Part shown: positions 33,833 to 43,021 of the stretch, in pieces
Position numbering within the stretch: position 1 is the stretch's first letter
How the letters are laid out: each line of letters begins with the position of its first letter
Assembly (NCBI RefSeq): GCF_000968195.1
Contig: NZ_FO704550.1
Location: forward strand, 682,001-746,000
Direction: 5' to 3'
DNA: 64,000 nucleotides
Origin: Xenorhabdus doucetiae
GTDB taxonomy: Bacteria > Pseudomonadota > Gammaproteobacteria > Enterobacterales > Enterobacteriaceae
Program-made: the position numbers and the translations under genes
Notes under the pieces: generated by a model
Databases searched by the model: none
Seen by the model: the letters and a program-made list of their open reading frames with translations, nothing else
Told to the model about the DNA's origin: nothing

Positions 33833-36645
33833 CAGGCAAATTTACGCTCTTCACCGTTACCGGCAACGTTAGTCACACAGCGGCCGCAAAGTTCTGCGTG
33901 TTCCGCCACCAGACCCACGTTTTTAGCATAGTGCCAGCAACGTGGACATTTTTCTCCGTCCGCTTTGCGGAAAGCCACTTTCAGGCCAGCAAGTTCGCTT
34001 TGCTGTGCATGCTCACCGGCAGCGGCATAAGCAGCGACTTCCGCCTGAGAAGTCAGGAGAACAAAACGCAGTTCATCAGACAGTTTGTTGAGTTTTTCTG
34101 CCAGTGCGTCATCGGCATAGAGCGTGACAGCCGCTTCCAGTGAACTGCGGATGTGCTTGTCTGCACGCGCCTGTTCCAGCACTTTGTTCACTTCGCCACG
34201 TACCGTTAGCAGATCAGTCCAGAAAGTATCGTTCATATCTTCGCCCTCTGCCAGACCAAACAGCCCGTCATACCACTCTTCGGTGAAGACATATTGCGCA
34301 CGTTTACCCGGCAGTTGATGCCAAATTTCATCCGCCGTGAACGACAGGATTGGCGTCATCCAGCGCACCAACGCTTCTGCGATATGGAACAGTGCCGTCT
34401 GGCAGCTACGACGGGCAAGGCTGTCACTTTTCGCGGTGTACTGGCGATCTTTAATGATATCCAGATAGAACGAACCCATTTCCACGGAACAGAACTGCAT
34501 CAAGCGTTGCACCACGGAATGGAAATCATACTCGTCATAGTATTTAAGGATATCGGCCTGTGCTGCCTGAGCGCGTCCGACGGCCCAGCGATCCAGCACC
34601 ACCATCTCTTCGGCTTTTACACCATGCTCTTCCGGGTTGAAACCATTCAGGTTTGCCAGCAGGAAGCGTGCAGTGTTGCGGATACGGCGGTACGCATCGG
34701 CAGAGCGTTTCAGGATCTCGTCAGACACCGCAATTTCGCCGCTATAATCGGTAGAGGCGACCCACAAACGCAGAATATCTGCGCCCAGTTTGTTCATTAC
34801 ATCCTGCGGGCTGACGGTATTGCCGATGGATTTGGACATTTTACGCCCTTGTTCATCAACGGTGAAACCATGAGTCAGCACTTGGCGGTAAGGCGCTTTG
34901 CCTTTGATCGCCGTGGACAGCATCAGTGAAGACATGAACCAGCCACGGTGTTGGTCAGAACCTTCCAGATAGATATCGGCTGAATGGCCGTTGAATTCCG
35001 GACGCGCATCTACCACCGAAGAGTGGGTACTGCCTGAATCAAACCAGACATCCAGCGTATCTGGCGTTTTGGTGTAATCAGCGGCCTCATCGCCCAGCAG
35101 TTCTGCGGCGTCCAGATCCCACCAGGCCTGAATGCCATCAATTTCGACGCGCTTAGCAACTTCTTCGATCAACTCAGCGGTACGAGGATGCGGTTCTTGG
35201 GTCTCTTTATGGATAAACAGCGACATGGGCACGCCCCATGTGCGTTGGCGGGAGATACACCAGTCCGGACGGTTTTCTACCATGGATTCGATCCGCGCTT
35301 GCCCCCAGCCGGGTATCCACTGAACATCGTTGATCTCTTTCAGGGACTGTTCGCGTAAGCCGTTTTTATCCATGCTGATGAACCACTGCGGGGTTGCACG
35401 GAAGATAATCGGTTTTTTGTGACGCCAGCAGCAAGGGTAGCTGTGCTGGATTTTTGCCAGATTCAGCAGTGCGCCTTTCTCTTTCAGCAATTCAACGATG
35501 ATGTCGTTCGCTTTGAAAACAAATTGCCCATCCAATGAAGGATAAGTGCCGGAGATAAAGCAGCCATTCGGACCCACTGGGTTGGCGATCTCTAGGCCAT
35601 ATTTTAAGCTGATGGAGTAATCGTCAGGGCCGTGACCGCCTGCGGTATGGACGGCACCGGTACCCGCTTCCAATGTGACGTGATCACCGAGGATGGCAGG
35701 CACATCGAAGCCCATGAATGGGTGATTGAAACTCATCAGCTCCAGATCGGCGCCGGCGCAATCCGCCAAGACTGCCCATGCCGTGATACCGGCACGCTGC
35801 ATCACGCTTTCGACCAGTTCCGCCGCCAGAATCAGGCATTCGTTGTCAACTTTGACCAACTGGTAGCTAATTTCCGCGCCCAAGGAAATGGCACGGTTTG
35901 CCGGTAATGTCCACGGGGTGGTTGTCCAGATGACCAGAGAAACCGGCAGTCCTTGGGGTTGTACACCGAATTTGGCATACACGGCATCGGCATCAACCGC
36001 CGCAAAGCGCACGTCGATGGACGGGGAGGTTTTATCGTAGTATTCCACTTCCGCTTCGGCGAGGGAGGAACCGCAATCAGTACACCAGTGAACGGGTTTT
36101 ACGCCTTTCAGCAAATGCCCATTTTCGATAATGCGGCCCAGTGCCCGAATGATGTCAGCTTCGGTTTTGAAGTCCATGGTCAGGTAAGGTTTATCCCAAT
36201 CGCCCAGAACACCCAGACGCTTGAAGTCCGCTTTCTGTGCTTCGACCTGAGTCATGGCATATTTGCGGCACTCAGCACGGAATTGGGCAGCGGAAAATTT
36301 TTCCCCCGGCTTGCCGATAATCTGCTCAACCTTAAGCTCAATGGGCAAACCGTGGCAGTCCCAGCCGGGAATATAAGGCGAATCGAAGCCGGATAGCCCT
36401 TTGGACTTAACAACAATATCTTTGAGAATTTTATTAACTGAGTGACCAATATGAATATCGCCATTTGCATAGGGGGGGCCATCATGCAAAATAAACGTCT
36501 TCTTGCCAGATTTTGCTTTTCGAATGGCCTGATACAAACCTTCTTTGTACCAACGGTTCAACATATCGGGTTCGCGCTTGGCTAAATCCCCGCGCATAGG
36601 GAACCCTGTTTCCGGTAAGTTCAGGGTATCTTTGTAGTCACTCAT
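33832..36645 (-). CDS. ileS: Isoleucyl-tRNA synthetase
   Basis: IleS charges tRNA(Ile) with isoleucine. The class I enzyme has 937 residues (E. coli 938). The HIGH motif is in GPPYANGDIHIGHSVNK, and the KMSKS motif is in DEQGRKMSKSIGNTV. The CP1 editing domain lies between them (TTTPWTLPANRAI, GTGAVHTAGGHGPDDY). The C-terminal zinc ribbon CPRCWHYAKN...CGRCVTN is intact. It sits 26 bp after ribF and one base into lspA. It is the bacterial, mupirocin-sensitive type by architecture. Confidence 0.99.
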   Translation of the reverse strand: MSDYKDTLNLPETGFPMRGDLAKREPDMLNRWYKEGLYQAIRKAKSGKKTFILHDGPPYANGDIHIGHSVNKILKDIVVKSKGLSGFDSPYIPGWDCHGLPIELKVEQIIGKPGEKFSAAQFRAECRKYAMTQVEAQKADFKRLGVLGDWDKPYLTMDFKTEADIIRALGRIIENGHLLKGVKPVHWCTDCGSSLAEAEVEYYDKTSPSIDVRFAAVDADAVYAKFGVQPQGLPVSLVIWTTTPWTLPANRAISLGAEISYQLVKVDNECLILAAELVESVMQRAGITAWAVLADCAGADLELMSFNHPFMGFDVPAILGDHVTLEAGTGAVHTAGGHGPDDYSISLKYGLEIANPVGPNGCFISGTYPSLDGQFVFKANDIIVELLKEKGALLNLAKIQHSYPCCWRHKKPIIFRATPQWFISMDKNGLREQSLKEINDVQWIPGWGQARIESMVENRPDWCISRQRTWGVPMSLFIHKETQEPHPRTAELIEEVAKRVEIDGIQAWWDLDAAELLGDEAADYTKTPDTLDVWFDSGSTHSSVVDARPEFNGHSADIYLEGSDQHRGWFMSSLMLSTAIKGKAPYRQVLTHGFTVDEQGRKMSKSIGNTVSPQDVMNKLGADILRLWVASTDYSGEIAVSDEILKRSADAYRRIRNTARFLLANLNGFNPEEHGVKAEEMVVLDRWAVGRAQAAQADILKYYDEYDFHSVVQRLMQFCSVEMGSFYLDIIKDRQYTAKSDSLARRSCQTALFHIAEALVRWMTPILSFTADEIWHQLPGKRAQYVFTEEWYDGLFGLAEGEDMNDTFWTDLLTVRGEVNKVLEQARADKHIRSSLEAAVTLYADDALAEKLNKLSDELRFVLLTSQAEVAAYAAAGEHAQQSELAGLKVAFRKADGEKCPRCWHYAKNVGLVAEHAELCGRCVTNVAGNGEERKFA

Positions 36646-36671
36646 TATAGATTCTCAGTTCCAATTTTCCG

Positions 36672-37616
36672 CTAGATACATGACTCGGATCGCTGCAAGA
36701 GATAGTTTCTCGCAGCAACCACATCATTTGCGATTTGCTGTTTAAGCGCATCAAGCGATGCAAATCGCTGCTCATTACGCAATTTTTTGCGTAATACCAC
36801 ATCGATATGACGCCCATACAGATCCATTTGGGTATCAATCAAATGCACTTCAAGTTGCAGGCCTTGACCCGCAACGGTGGGGCGATTGCCTATGTTCGCC
36901 ACTCCCGGCAGGGGTTTATCACCCAATCCGTGGACTTCAACCGCATAAACGCCCTGAACAGGTGCCACCAGACGTTTCAACGGTAAGTTAGCTGTGGGAA
37001 AACCGATGGTGCGTCCCAATTCTTTACCGTGCACAACTCTGCCGCTTATGCTGTAAGGATGCCCCAGTAATATTTCGGCTAAGGCCAGATCATCACTTTG
37101 CAGTGCCTGACGAATAGCTGTACTGCTGATCCGAAGACCGCTGTCACAAAAACTGTCTGTGCTGGCGACATCAAAATGGTATTGTTGACCTGCTTGCTGC
37201 AAGTAGTGGAAATCGCCAAGGCGATGTTTGCCAAACCGGAAATCATCCCCTATTGCCAGAAACTTAACACCCAGTTTTTCAACGAGCAACTGTGAAACAA
37301 AGGCTTCAGGCGAATTGGCGGCAAAATGGTTGTCAAATTTCACACATAACAGATAATCAACTCCATTTTGGGCGAGATACTTTATTTTATCTCTCAGCCT
37401 TGTCAGGCGGGCTGGCGCTTTATCCGCCACAAAAACTTCCAGCGGCTGCGGTTCGAAAATCATGACCATCGTCGGTAATCCGAGACGCTGCCCTTCTTGC
37501 TTCAAGTGTTTTAATAAAGCCTGATGCCCACGATGGACACCATCAAAATTACCAATCGTCAGCACGCAACCATGGTGACGCGCCCGGATATTGTGTATAC
37601 CGCGAATTAGCTCCAT
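36672..37616 (-). CDS. ribF: Bifunctional riboflavin kinase / FAD synthetase
   Basis: RibF phosphorylates riboflavin to FMN and adenylates FMN to FAD. The 314-residue protein has an N-terminal nucleotidyltransferase domain with the TIGNFDGVHRGHQALL motif. Its C-terminal kinase domain begins near GRVVHGKELGRTIGFPTANL and includes GVYAVEVHG and NIGNRPT. Length is as in E. coli. First gene of the ribF-ileS-lspA-fkpB-ispH operon and divergent from rpsT. The supply of flavin has general relevance to the flavoenzymes of the distant biosynthetic cluster, but no direct link is seen. Confidence 0.98.
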   Translation of the reverse strand: MELIRGIHNIRARHHGCVLTIGNFDGVHRGHQALLKHLKQEGQRLGLPTMVMIFEPQPLEVFVADKAPARLTRLRDKIKYLAQNGVDYLLCVKFDNHFAANSPEAFVSQLLVEKLGVKFLAIGDDFRFGKHRLGDFHYLQQAGQQYHFDVASTDSFCDSGLRISSTAIRQALQSDDLALAEILLGHPYSISGRVVHGKELGRTIGFPTANLPLKRLVAPVQGVYAVEVHGLGDKPLPGVANIGNRPTVAGQGLQLEVHLIDTQMDLYGRHIDVVLRKKLRNEQRFASLDALKQQIANDVVAARNYLLQRSESCI

Positions 37617-37964
37617 AGCTGGCTCAATACCGTGGAAATTGCCGGATTATACCTTGTACAAAGCGCAAGGTTAACCCACGATCACAAAGGGTTTTAATTA
37701 ATAACCTGATTCATACAATAAAAATAGGCCAGATGCCCGAAAAATATTTAATTTATCGCATTTCTCCGGGATTCATGCAGTTTTTTATTGCGAAAGACTG
37801 TATTCCCTCTCAGTAAGCTGATAAAATCCCGCCCCATCACAACGTAACCAGCGTCGCTGTACAACGACGCTTATTTGCACAAATCCATTGACAAAAGAAG
37901 GCTGAACAGGCATATTCCTCGGCCTTTGAATTGTCCTCGATAGAATATATTTGGGAGTTGGACC
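37617..37964. other. Divergent promoter region ribF / rpsT
   Basis: 348 bp with no gene. Contains the rpsT promoter (37888-37916), a 7-bp hairpin (agcgtcg 37850-37856, cgacgct 37865-37871) and, on the minus strand, presumably the ribF promoter. Confidence 0.65.
37888..37916 (+). promoter_or_regulatory. Sigma-70 promoter of rpsT
   Basis: TTGACA at 37888-37893, a 17-bp spacer, then CATATT at 37911-37916. The following leader up to the GGGAGTTGGACC ribosome binding site closely resembles the E. coli rpsT proximal promoter and leader, which is also the region used for S20 autoregulation. Confidence 0.85.
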
Positions 37965-38225
37965 TTGGCTAATATCAAATCAGCTAAGAAACGCGCCGTA
38001 CAGTCTGAGAAACGCCGTCAGCACAACGCAAGCCGTCGTTCTATGGTGCGTACTTTTATCAAGAAAGTATACGCGGCTATCGCTGCTGGCGATAAAGAAG
38101 CTGCACAGAAAGCATTCAATGACATGCAACCTATTGTTGATCGTCACGCCTGTAAGGGTCTGATCCACAAAAACAAAGCAGCACGTCATAAATCTGCACT
38201 GTCAGCGCAAATCAAAGCAATGTAA
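37965..38225 (+). CDS. rpsT: 30S ribosomal protein S20
   Basis: S20 binds 16S rRNA early in 30S assembly. The protein has 86 residues, starts MANIKSAKKRAVQSEKRRQH and is highly basic. The start codon is TTG at 37965, as I recall for E. coli rpsT, where the rare start contributes to autoregulation of translation. GGAG lies 7 bases upstream. Monocistronic between its own promoter and a strong terminator; nhaR is convergent. Confidence 0.98.
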   Translation: MANIKSAKKRAVQSEKRRQHNASRRSMVRTFIKKVYAAIAAGDKEAAQKAFNDMQPIVDRHACKGLIHKNKAARHKSALSAQIKAM

Positions 38226-38242
38226 TCATTGTTTTGGTTATG

Positions 38243-38274
38243 CTAAAAAAACCGGCTTTAAGCCGGTTTTTTTG
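38243..38274 (+). terminator. Bidirectional rho-independent terminator rpsT / nhaR
   Basis: Stem aaccggctt (38249-38257) and aagccggtt (38260-38268) with A6 before and T7 after, so it works on both strands. Confidence 0.92.
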
Positions 38275-38327
38275 TACCTGTCGGTTTTAACCTATCGATT
38301 TTAAGATCATGCTTTTACATCATCACG

Positions 38328-39254
38328 TTAGCGTAATTTTTCAGGGCGGCTTTTGGGTGGCGAACTGAATAACGCAGAAAAATCTTTGTTACACACGCGC
38401 TGGACTGCCGGATGCTGGATCATGCGCTCGGCAAAGATGACGTAATACTCTTCCTGTACCGTATCCAGCCGGCCTATCTCAATGATATCGCTGTCAGCGA
38501 AAATATCATTGGCATAGAAAGAAGGCGCAATGAAAATGGCATTGTGATACAGACCAAAGGCTTTCATCAAGGCAGCATCATCAAATTCGCCCAGCACTTC
38601 AACTTGCAGGTTTTTATTGCGTATCCATGTCAGGAGCTTTCTGCCCAGCATTGAGCGGCGTCCCGGAATTAACAGACGGCGCTCTTCCAGACATTCTGGA
38701 AAGGGTTTTTCCGGGATCGGCTGGCGGCAGTAAAAACTGATATTGCATTCTCCCAGTTTCACTGAAAACAACCCTTCCTGTTGCGAAGAATCCACCGGAC
38801 AGTCGGAAAGGATCATATCCAGTTTATGCTGGCTCAGTTGCTCAAGCAGCATTTCATGGGTCGATTCAAAACACCGTAAGTGGATTTTCTCATGCTCCAC
38901 AACGGTGGTTTCCAGCACCTTGCTGACTAAACGCTTGGACAGCGCATCAGCAACGCCGACATCAAACAGCAGGTTGGCTTCCCGGCTGTAAGTCACGATA
39001 TCCAGCATTTCTTGACTGAGGGTAAACATCTTATCCGCGTAACGGAAAATCAACTGCCCCAGTTCTGAGGGCACTAAACCTCTTCCCTGGCGCTTGAATA
39101 ATTTCCCACCCATCCGTTCTTCCAACGCTTTGATCTGCCCGGTAATGGTTTGTGGTGTCAGGTACAGCGCTTCTGCTGCCCCGACAACAGAACCTTCCTT
39201 ACAAACGTGCCAAAAATAGTAAAGATGGTTAAAATTTAAATGTGAAACCCGCAT
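38328..39254 (-). CDS. nhaR: LysR-family activator NhaR
   Basis: NhaR senses sodium and activates nhaA. The 308-residue protein has the N-terminal helix-turn-helix FNHLYYFWHVCKEGSVVGAA, EALYLTPQTITGQIKALEER and the LysR effector domain. Sequence and length follow E. coli NhaR (301 residues), and the location downstream of nhaA on the same strand is the same. It probably controls nhaA from the region upstream of 40617. The C-terminal few residues (SSPPKSRPEKLR) are basic. Confidence 0.96.
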   Translation of the reverse strand: MRVSHLNFNHLYYFWHVCKEGSVVGAAEALYLTPQTITGQIKALEERMGGKLFKRQGRGLVPSELGQLIFRYADKMFTLSQEMLDIVTYSREANLLFDVGVADALSKRLVSKVLETTVVEHEKIHLRCFESTHEMLLEQLSQHKLDMILSDCPVDSSQQEGLFSVKLGECNISFYCRQPIPEKPFPECLEERRLLIPGRRSMLGRKLLTWIRNKNLQVEVLGEFDDAALMKAFGLYHNAIFIAPSFYANDIFADSDIIEIGRLDTVQEEYYVIFAERMIQHPAVQRVCNKDFSALFSSPPKSRPEKLR

Positions 39255-39408
39255 ATATTTATCCTTGTGTATGCCTCACATCTGTACAACAGCCGTGACC
39301 ATACATTTCAGGTTGCCAGATTATGGCGTTTTCCTAATTTTTCTATTGATATTAACAGGGTGAATTAATTCGGAAATTCTTTCTGATTTTGTGCTTAAAT
39401 TAATCTAT

Positions 39409-40617
39409 TCATTGGTTTTTGGCTATGCTTTTTTCTGCGCTCTTTTCTTTGGTAATCGTCTTTGGCAATAGTCTGTTCAATAAGCCATAACCGATGACCG
39501 CCGCGATAGTAGACCCCATTAATATACCCAAGCGGGAGTAGGTACTGAAAGTATCATTGAGACCTTCGAATGCCAGAGCAGAAATAAAGATAGACATGGT
39601 AAAACCGATCCCACACAGGACGGAAACGGCGAAGATTTGTCGCATGCCAATATTTTCCGGCAACTTCGCCATGCCCAGTTTTACCGAAATCCAGCTAAAC
39701 AGGAAAATCCCCAATGGCTTGCCAATCAACAGGCCAAGGGCAATGCCGACAGGCAACATATTTGCCAAGCCATTTAATGTGACGCCCTGTAATGAAACAC
39801 CGGCATTGGCAAAAGCAAACAGTGGCAGGATTAAATACGCGACCCATGAATGCAGTTCATGCTCCAGCGTTTCGGAGGGGGAATCACCTTTTTTGTCACG
39901 AAGCGGGATCAAGAACCCAACGATAACGCCGGCTAATGTGGCATGAACACCCGATTTCAAGATACACACCCATAACACCGCACCCACCATCAGATAAGCG
40001 GATGTTTTGGCTACTCCTTTCCAATTCATCCAGGCCAACAGCCCAATCATGATGATCGCCATGCCTAATGCGACCAAAGACACGGTTTTGGTATAAAACA
40101 ACGCAATAATCATGATGACACCTAAATCATCAATAATCGCCAGCGCCAGCAAAAAGACTTTTAATCCAGTGGGAACACGTTTCCCCAACAAGGCCATGAC
40201 GCCCAGCGCAAAAGCAATATCGGTTGCACAGGGAATTGCCCAACCTTGTTGTGTGATCTCATCACTGCCATTAAACAGCAGATAGATCAAAGCAGGCACC
40301 AGCATTCCGCCAAGCGCAGCAATCGCCGGGAAAATGGACTTGTCACGACCGGCAAGCGAGCCTTCCATGAGTTCCCGCTTCACTTCCAGCCCGACAATGA
40401 GAAAAAACACCGCCATTAATCCATCATTTATCCATAATAATAATGGTTTGTTAATTTCTAATGCGGCGAATTGCACCGCAACAGGAAGATTGAGAAATTG
40501 ATGATAAATACCCTGCAATGGCGTATTCGCCATAATCAGCGCAATAACGGCCGCGATAATGAGAAGGAGGCCTCCCGCAGCCTCTAATTTCAAGAATTGG
40601 CGAATGATTGCTGTCAT
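39409..40617 (-). CDS. nhaA: Na+/H+ antiporter NhaA
   Basis: NhaA is the inner-membrane electrogenic antiporter that exports Na+ in exchange for two H+ at alkaline pH. It has 402 residues and about 12 transmembrane helices. The ion-binding aspartates are in CATDIAFALG (Asp133 equivalent) and LAIIDDLGVI (Asp163/164 equivalents). GLEVKRELMEGSL near residue 80 is the conserved pH-sensing region. The C-terminal tail is lysine-rich (KTITKEKSAEKSIAKNQ), somewhat longer than in E. coli. nhaR follows on the same strand 154 bp later. Confidence 0.97.
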   Translation of the reverse strand: MTAIIRQFLKLEAAGGLLLIIAAVIALIMANTPLQGIYHQFLNLPVAVQFAALEINKPLLLWINDGLMAVFFLIVGLEVKRELMEGSLAGRDKSIFPAIAALGGMLVPALIYLLFNGSDEITQQGWAIPCATDIAFALGVMALLGKRVPTGLKVFLLALAIIDDLGVIMIIALFYTKTVSLVALGMAIIMIGLLAWMNWKGVAKTSAYLMVGAVLWVCILKSGVHATLAGVIVGFLIPLRDKKGDSPSETLEHELHSWVAYLILPLFAFANAGVSLQGVTLNGLANMLPVGIALGLLIGKPLGIFLFSWISVKLGMAKLPENIGMRQIFAVSVLCGIGFTMSIFISALAFEGLNDTFSTYSRLGILMGSTIAAVIGYGLLNRLLPKTITKEKSAEKSIAKNQ

Positions 40618-40824
40618 GGATAAATTAACCTATGAAATTGATCAAGGTCGTGAATGTTATGCTAGTTATGATATCGGAAAAAGCAGGTTATTTATGCTAA
40701 ATTAATCGTTATATTCGAATTATAACATGATGAAATAATGTTTTTCGCAATATTGATAAGCTACACTGCATAACAGAATAATTTTTAATCATTATTTGTG
40801 CTAACGATATCAGTAAAATCATCC

Positions 40825-41670
40825 ATGACAACGTTACTTTTCCTGTTTGTCCTTGGCGCAGCTATGCTGCATGCCAGTTGGAATGCCTTAGTTAAGATTA
40901 GTGCTGACCGGTTCTTGGGGATTTCGATCATTGTCTTTTTTGCCGGACTCATTGCGACATTGGGACTATTTTGGGTCGGATTGCCGACTTTATCCTCCCT
41001 GCCGTGGTTAATCTTCTCTGCGATCTTACATACGGCGTATTGTCTGTTTTTAAGCCGCTCTTACGCGACGGGAGACTTGGGTCAGGTCTATCCCATTGCC
41101 AGAGGTTGTGCGCCATTAATCACCGCCTTATTGAGCTGGCTTATCTTGCGGGAAATGTTACCGCCGCTTGCTATGCTGGGCGTGGCACTTATTATTGTGG
41201 GGATCATGTTAATTGCGTTTCCACAAGGGAAAAAATCCTTGCAATTAGATCGCAAGACGTTGATTGCCGCCATCACAACCTCCGTATTTACCGCAGGTTA
41301 TACCTTAGCCGATGGGGCTGGCTCCCGCGCCAGCGTGAATACCTTGAGCTATATTTTATGGTTGTTCGCGATTAATGGTTGGGTCATGGGCGCGATGATG
41401 TATTGCAAATATTGGAGTCGTGCCGGCAGGCATCTTCGCCAATATTGGCAGCAAGGGTTACTGGGCGGGTTGATGCAGTTATTGAGTTATGGCATTGTGA
41501 TTTGGGCGATGAGCCATGCGCCTATTGTGCTGGTTGCCGCCTTGCGTGAAACCAGCGTGTTATTTGCGATGTTATTATCGGTTGTTATTTTGCGGGAACC
41601 GTTTAGCAAAATGCGGTTATTGGCTTGTGTTGTGATTGTGGCTGGGGTTATTGGGACTAAATTGGGGTAA
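40825..41670 (+). CDS. EamA/DMT-superfamily transporter
   Basis: This 281-residue inner-membrane protein has about ten hydrophobic segments arranged as two EamA repeats. The first has SWNALVKISADRFLGISIIV and HTAYCLFLSRSYATGDLGQV (YPIARG); the second has AGYTLADGAGSRAS and HAPIVLVAALRETSVLFAML. The family exports or imports small metabolites. The substrate is not predictable. The ATG at 40825 is preferred over the GTG at 40798. It is divergent from nhaA and convergent with dnaJ, an accessory gene relative to E. coli, where nhaA and dnaJ are neighbours apart from mobile elements. Confidence 0.88.
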   Translation: MTTLLFLFVLGAAMLHASWNALVKISADRFLGISIIVFFAGLIATLGLFWVGLPTLSSLPWLIFSAILHTAYCLFLSRSYATGDLGQVYPIARGCAPLITALLSWLILREMLPPLAMLGVALIIVGIMLIAFPQGKKSLQLDRKTLIAAITTSVFTAGYTLADGAGSRASVNTLSYILWLFAINGWVMGAMMYCKYWSRAGRHLRQYWQQGLLGGLMQLLSYGIVIWAMSHAPIVLVAALRETSVLFAMLLSVVILREPFSKMRLLACVVIVAGVIGTKLG

Positions 41671-41714
41671 GGAATGTGCAGGGAGTCAATAGGATTATAA
41701 ATTGTCTAAAACAA

Positions 41715-41750
41715 CCCTGATTATCCAGCCCAAAAGATAATCAGGGAAAA
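41715..41750 (-). terminator. Terminator of dnaKJ (convergent with the EamA gene)
   Basis: A perfect 11-bp stem ccctgattatc/gataatcaggg (41715-41725 and 41736-41746). On the minus strand it is followed by TTGTTTTA; on the plus strand by aaaacgtta. It therefore best serves dnaJ. Confidence 0.8.
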
Positions 41751-41780
41751 CGTTATTAATGATTTTATCAGTAAATAAAA

Positions 41781-42917
41781 TTACTTCGTCAAATCATCAA
41801 AAAATTTTTTCACGCCATCAAGGAAGCTCTTGGAACGCGGGCTGTTGGTTTCCCCACTTTTTCCACCAAAAGACTCACCCAGTTTACGCATTAGCTCTTT
41901 TTGTTCTTCGTTCAGCTTAACCGGTGTTTCTACCACCACACGGCACAACAAATCGCCCTGAACGCCGCCACGGACGGATTTCACCCCTTTGCCTTTCATG
42001 CGGAACAGTTTGCCGGTCTGGGTTTCCGCAGGGATTTTCAGGCTGACGCGACCATCAAGGGTAGGGACTTCAATTTCGCCGCCCAACGCTGCGGTTGCGA
42101 AGTTGATCGGCACCTCACAATAGAGATTGCTGCCATCACGCTCGAAGATATGGTGCGTTTTGACTTGTACCTGAACGTACAAATCGCCGGCTGGTGCACC
42201 TTGTTCACCGGCTTCACCTTCTCCGCTTAAGCGAATGCGATCGCCTGTGTCGACACCGGCCGGAATTTTAACCGACAGCGTTTTGTATTTTTCAACGCGA
42301 CCATGCCCATGACATTTACCACAAGGCTCTTTGATGACTTTTCCGCGCCCGTGACACTGAGGACAAGGCTGTTGAACCGCGAAGAACCCTTGGCGCATCT
42401 GAACTTGGCCTGCTCCGTGACAGGTTGGGCACGTTTCCGGGCTGGTGCCCGCTTTGGCGCCGCTGCCATGACAGGTATCACAAGATTCCAGTGTGGGAAT
42501 ACGGATCTCTTTGGTCACACCACGGACAGCTTCTTCCAGAGTTAACTCCATGCTGTAACGCAGGTCTGAGCCACGGCTGGGGCGTTGCTGACGACGGCCA
42601 CCACCGAAAATATCGCCGAAAACGTCACCAAAGATATCGCTAAAGTCAGCCCCACTGCCACCGAAACCTGCGCCACCGCCCATGCCACCCTGTTCAAAGG
42701 CTGCGTGACCATATTGGTCATAAGCGGCGCGTTTCTGAGGATCGGTCAGGATTTCATACGCTTCTTTAATTTCTTTGAATTTGCTTTCTGATTCTTTATC
42801 ACCCTGATTACGGTCAGGGTGATGCTTCATTGCCAGCCGTTTATAGGCTTTTTTGATCTCTTTTTCGTCTGCGGTTTTGGAAACGCCCAAAACGTCGTAA
42901 TAATCTTTTTTTGCCAT
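41781..42917 (-). CDS. dnaJ: Chaperone DnaJ (Hsp40)
   Basis: DnaJ delivers unfolded clients to DnaK and stimulates its ATPase. The 378-residue protein has the J-domain at 1-70 (MAKKDYYDVLGV, KHHPDRN with the HPD tripeptide), and a Gly-rich linker (FEQGGMGGGAGFGGSGADFS). Four CxxCxGxG zinc repeats follow (CDTCHGSG, CPTCHGAG, CPQCHGRG, CGKCHGHG), then the C-terminal client domains. The ATG at 42917 gives the family start; an in-frame start 21 bp upstream falls into the intergenic hairpin. It follows dnaK by 104 bp. Confidence 0.99.
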   Translation of the reverse strand: MAKKDYYDVLGVSKTADEKEIKKAYKRLAMKHHPDRNQGDKESESKFKEIKEAYEILTDPQKRAAYDQYGHAAFEQGGMGGGAGFGGSGADFSDIFGDVFGDIFGGGRRQQRPSRGSDLRYSMELTLEEAVRGVTKEIRIPTLESCDTCHGSGAKAGTSPETCPTCHGAGQVQMRQGFFAVQQPCPQCHGRGKVIKEPCGKCHGHGRVEKYKTLSVKIPAGVDTGDRIRLSGEGEAGEQGAPAGDLYVQVQVKTHHIFERDGSNLYCEVPINFATAALGGEIEVPTLDGRVSLKIPAETQTGKLFRMKGKGVKSVRGGVQGDLLCRVVVETPVKLNEEQKELMRKLGESFGGKSGETNSPRSKSFLDGVKKFFDDLTK

Positions 42918-42942
42918 CGTATTGTCTACCCTTAACACGCAC

Positions 42943-42974
42943 GCACGGGCGTGGAGTTACCTCAACGCCCGTGC
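42943..42974 (-). promoter_or_regulatory. Hairpin in the dnaK-dnaJ intergenic region
   Basis: A GC-rich 10-bp stem gcacgggcgt/acgcccgtgc (42943-42952 and 42965-42974) with a 12-base loop. It probably lowers dnaJ output relative to dnaK by partial termination or protects the dnaK message, since DnaK is needed in excess. Confidence 0.6.
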
Positions 42975-43021
42975 CAGTTAACAAGTAACAGGCGCCCTGT
43001 TACTTTGCCCGCTAAGGGCTA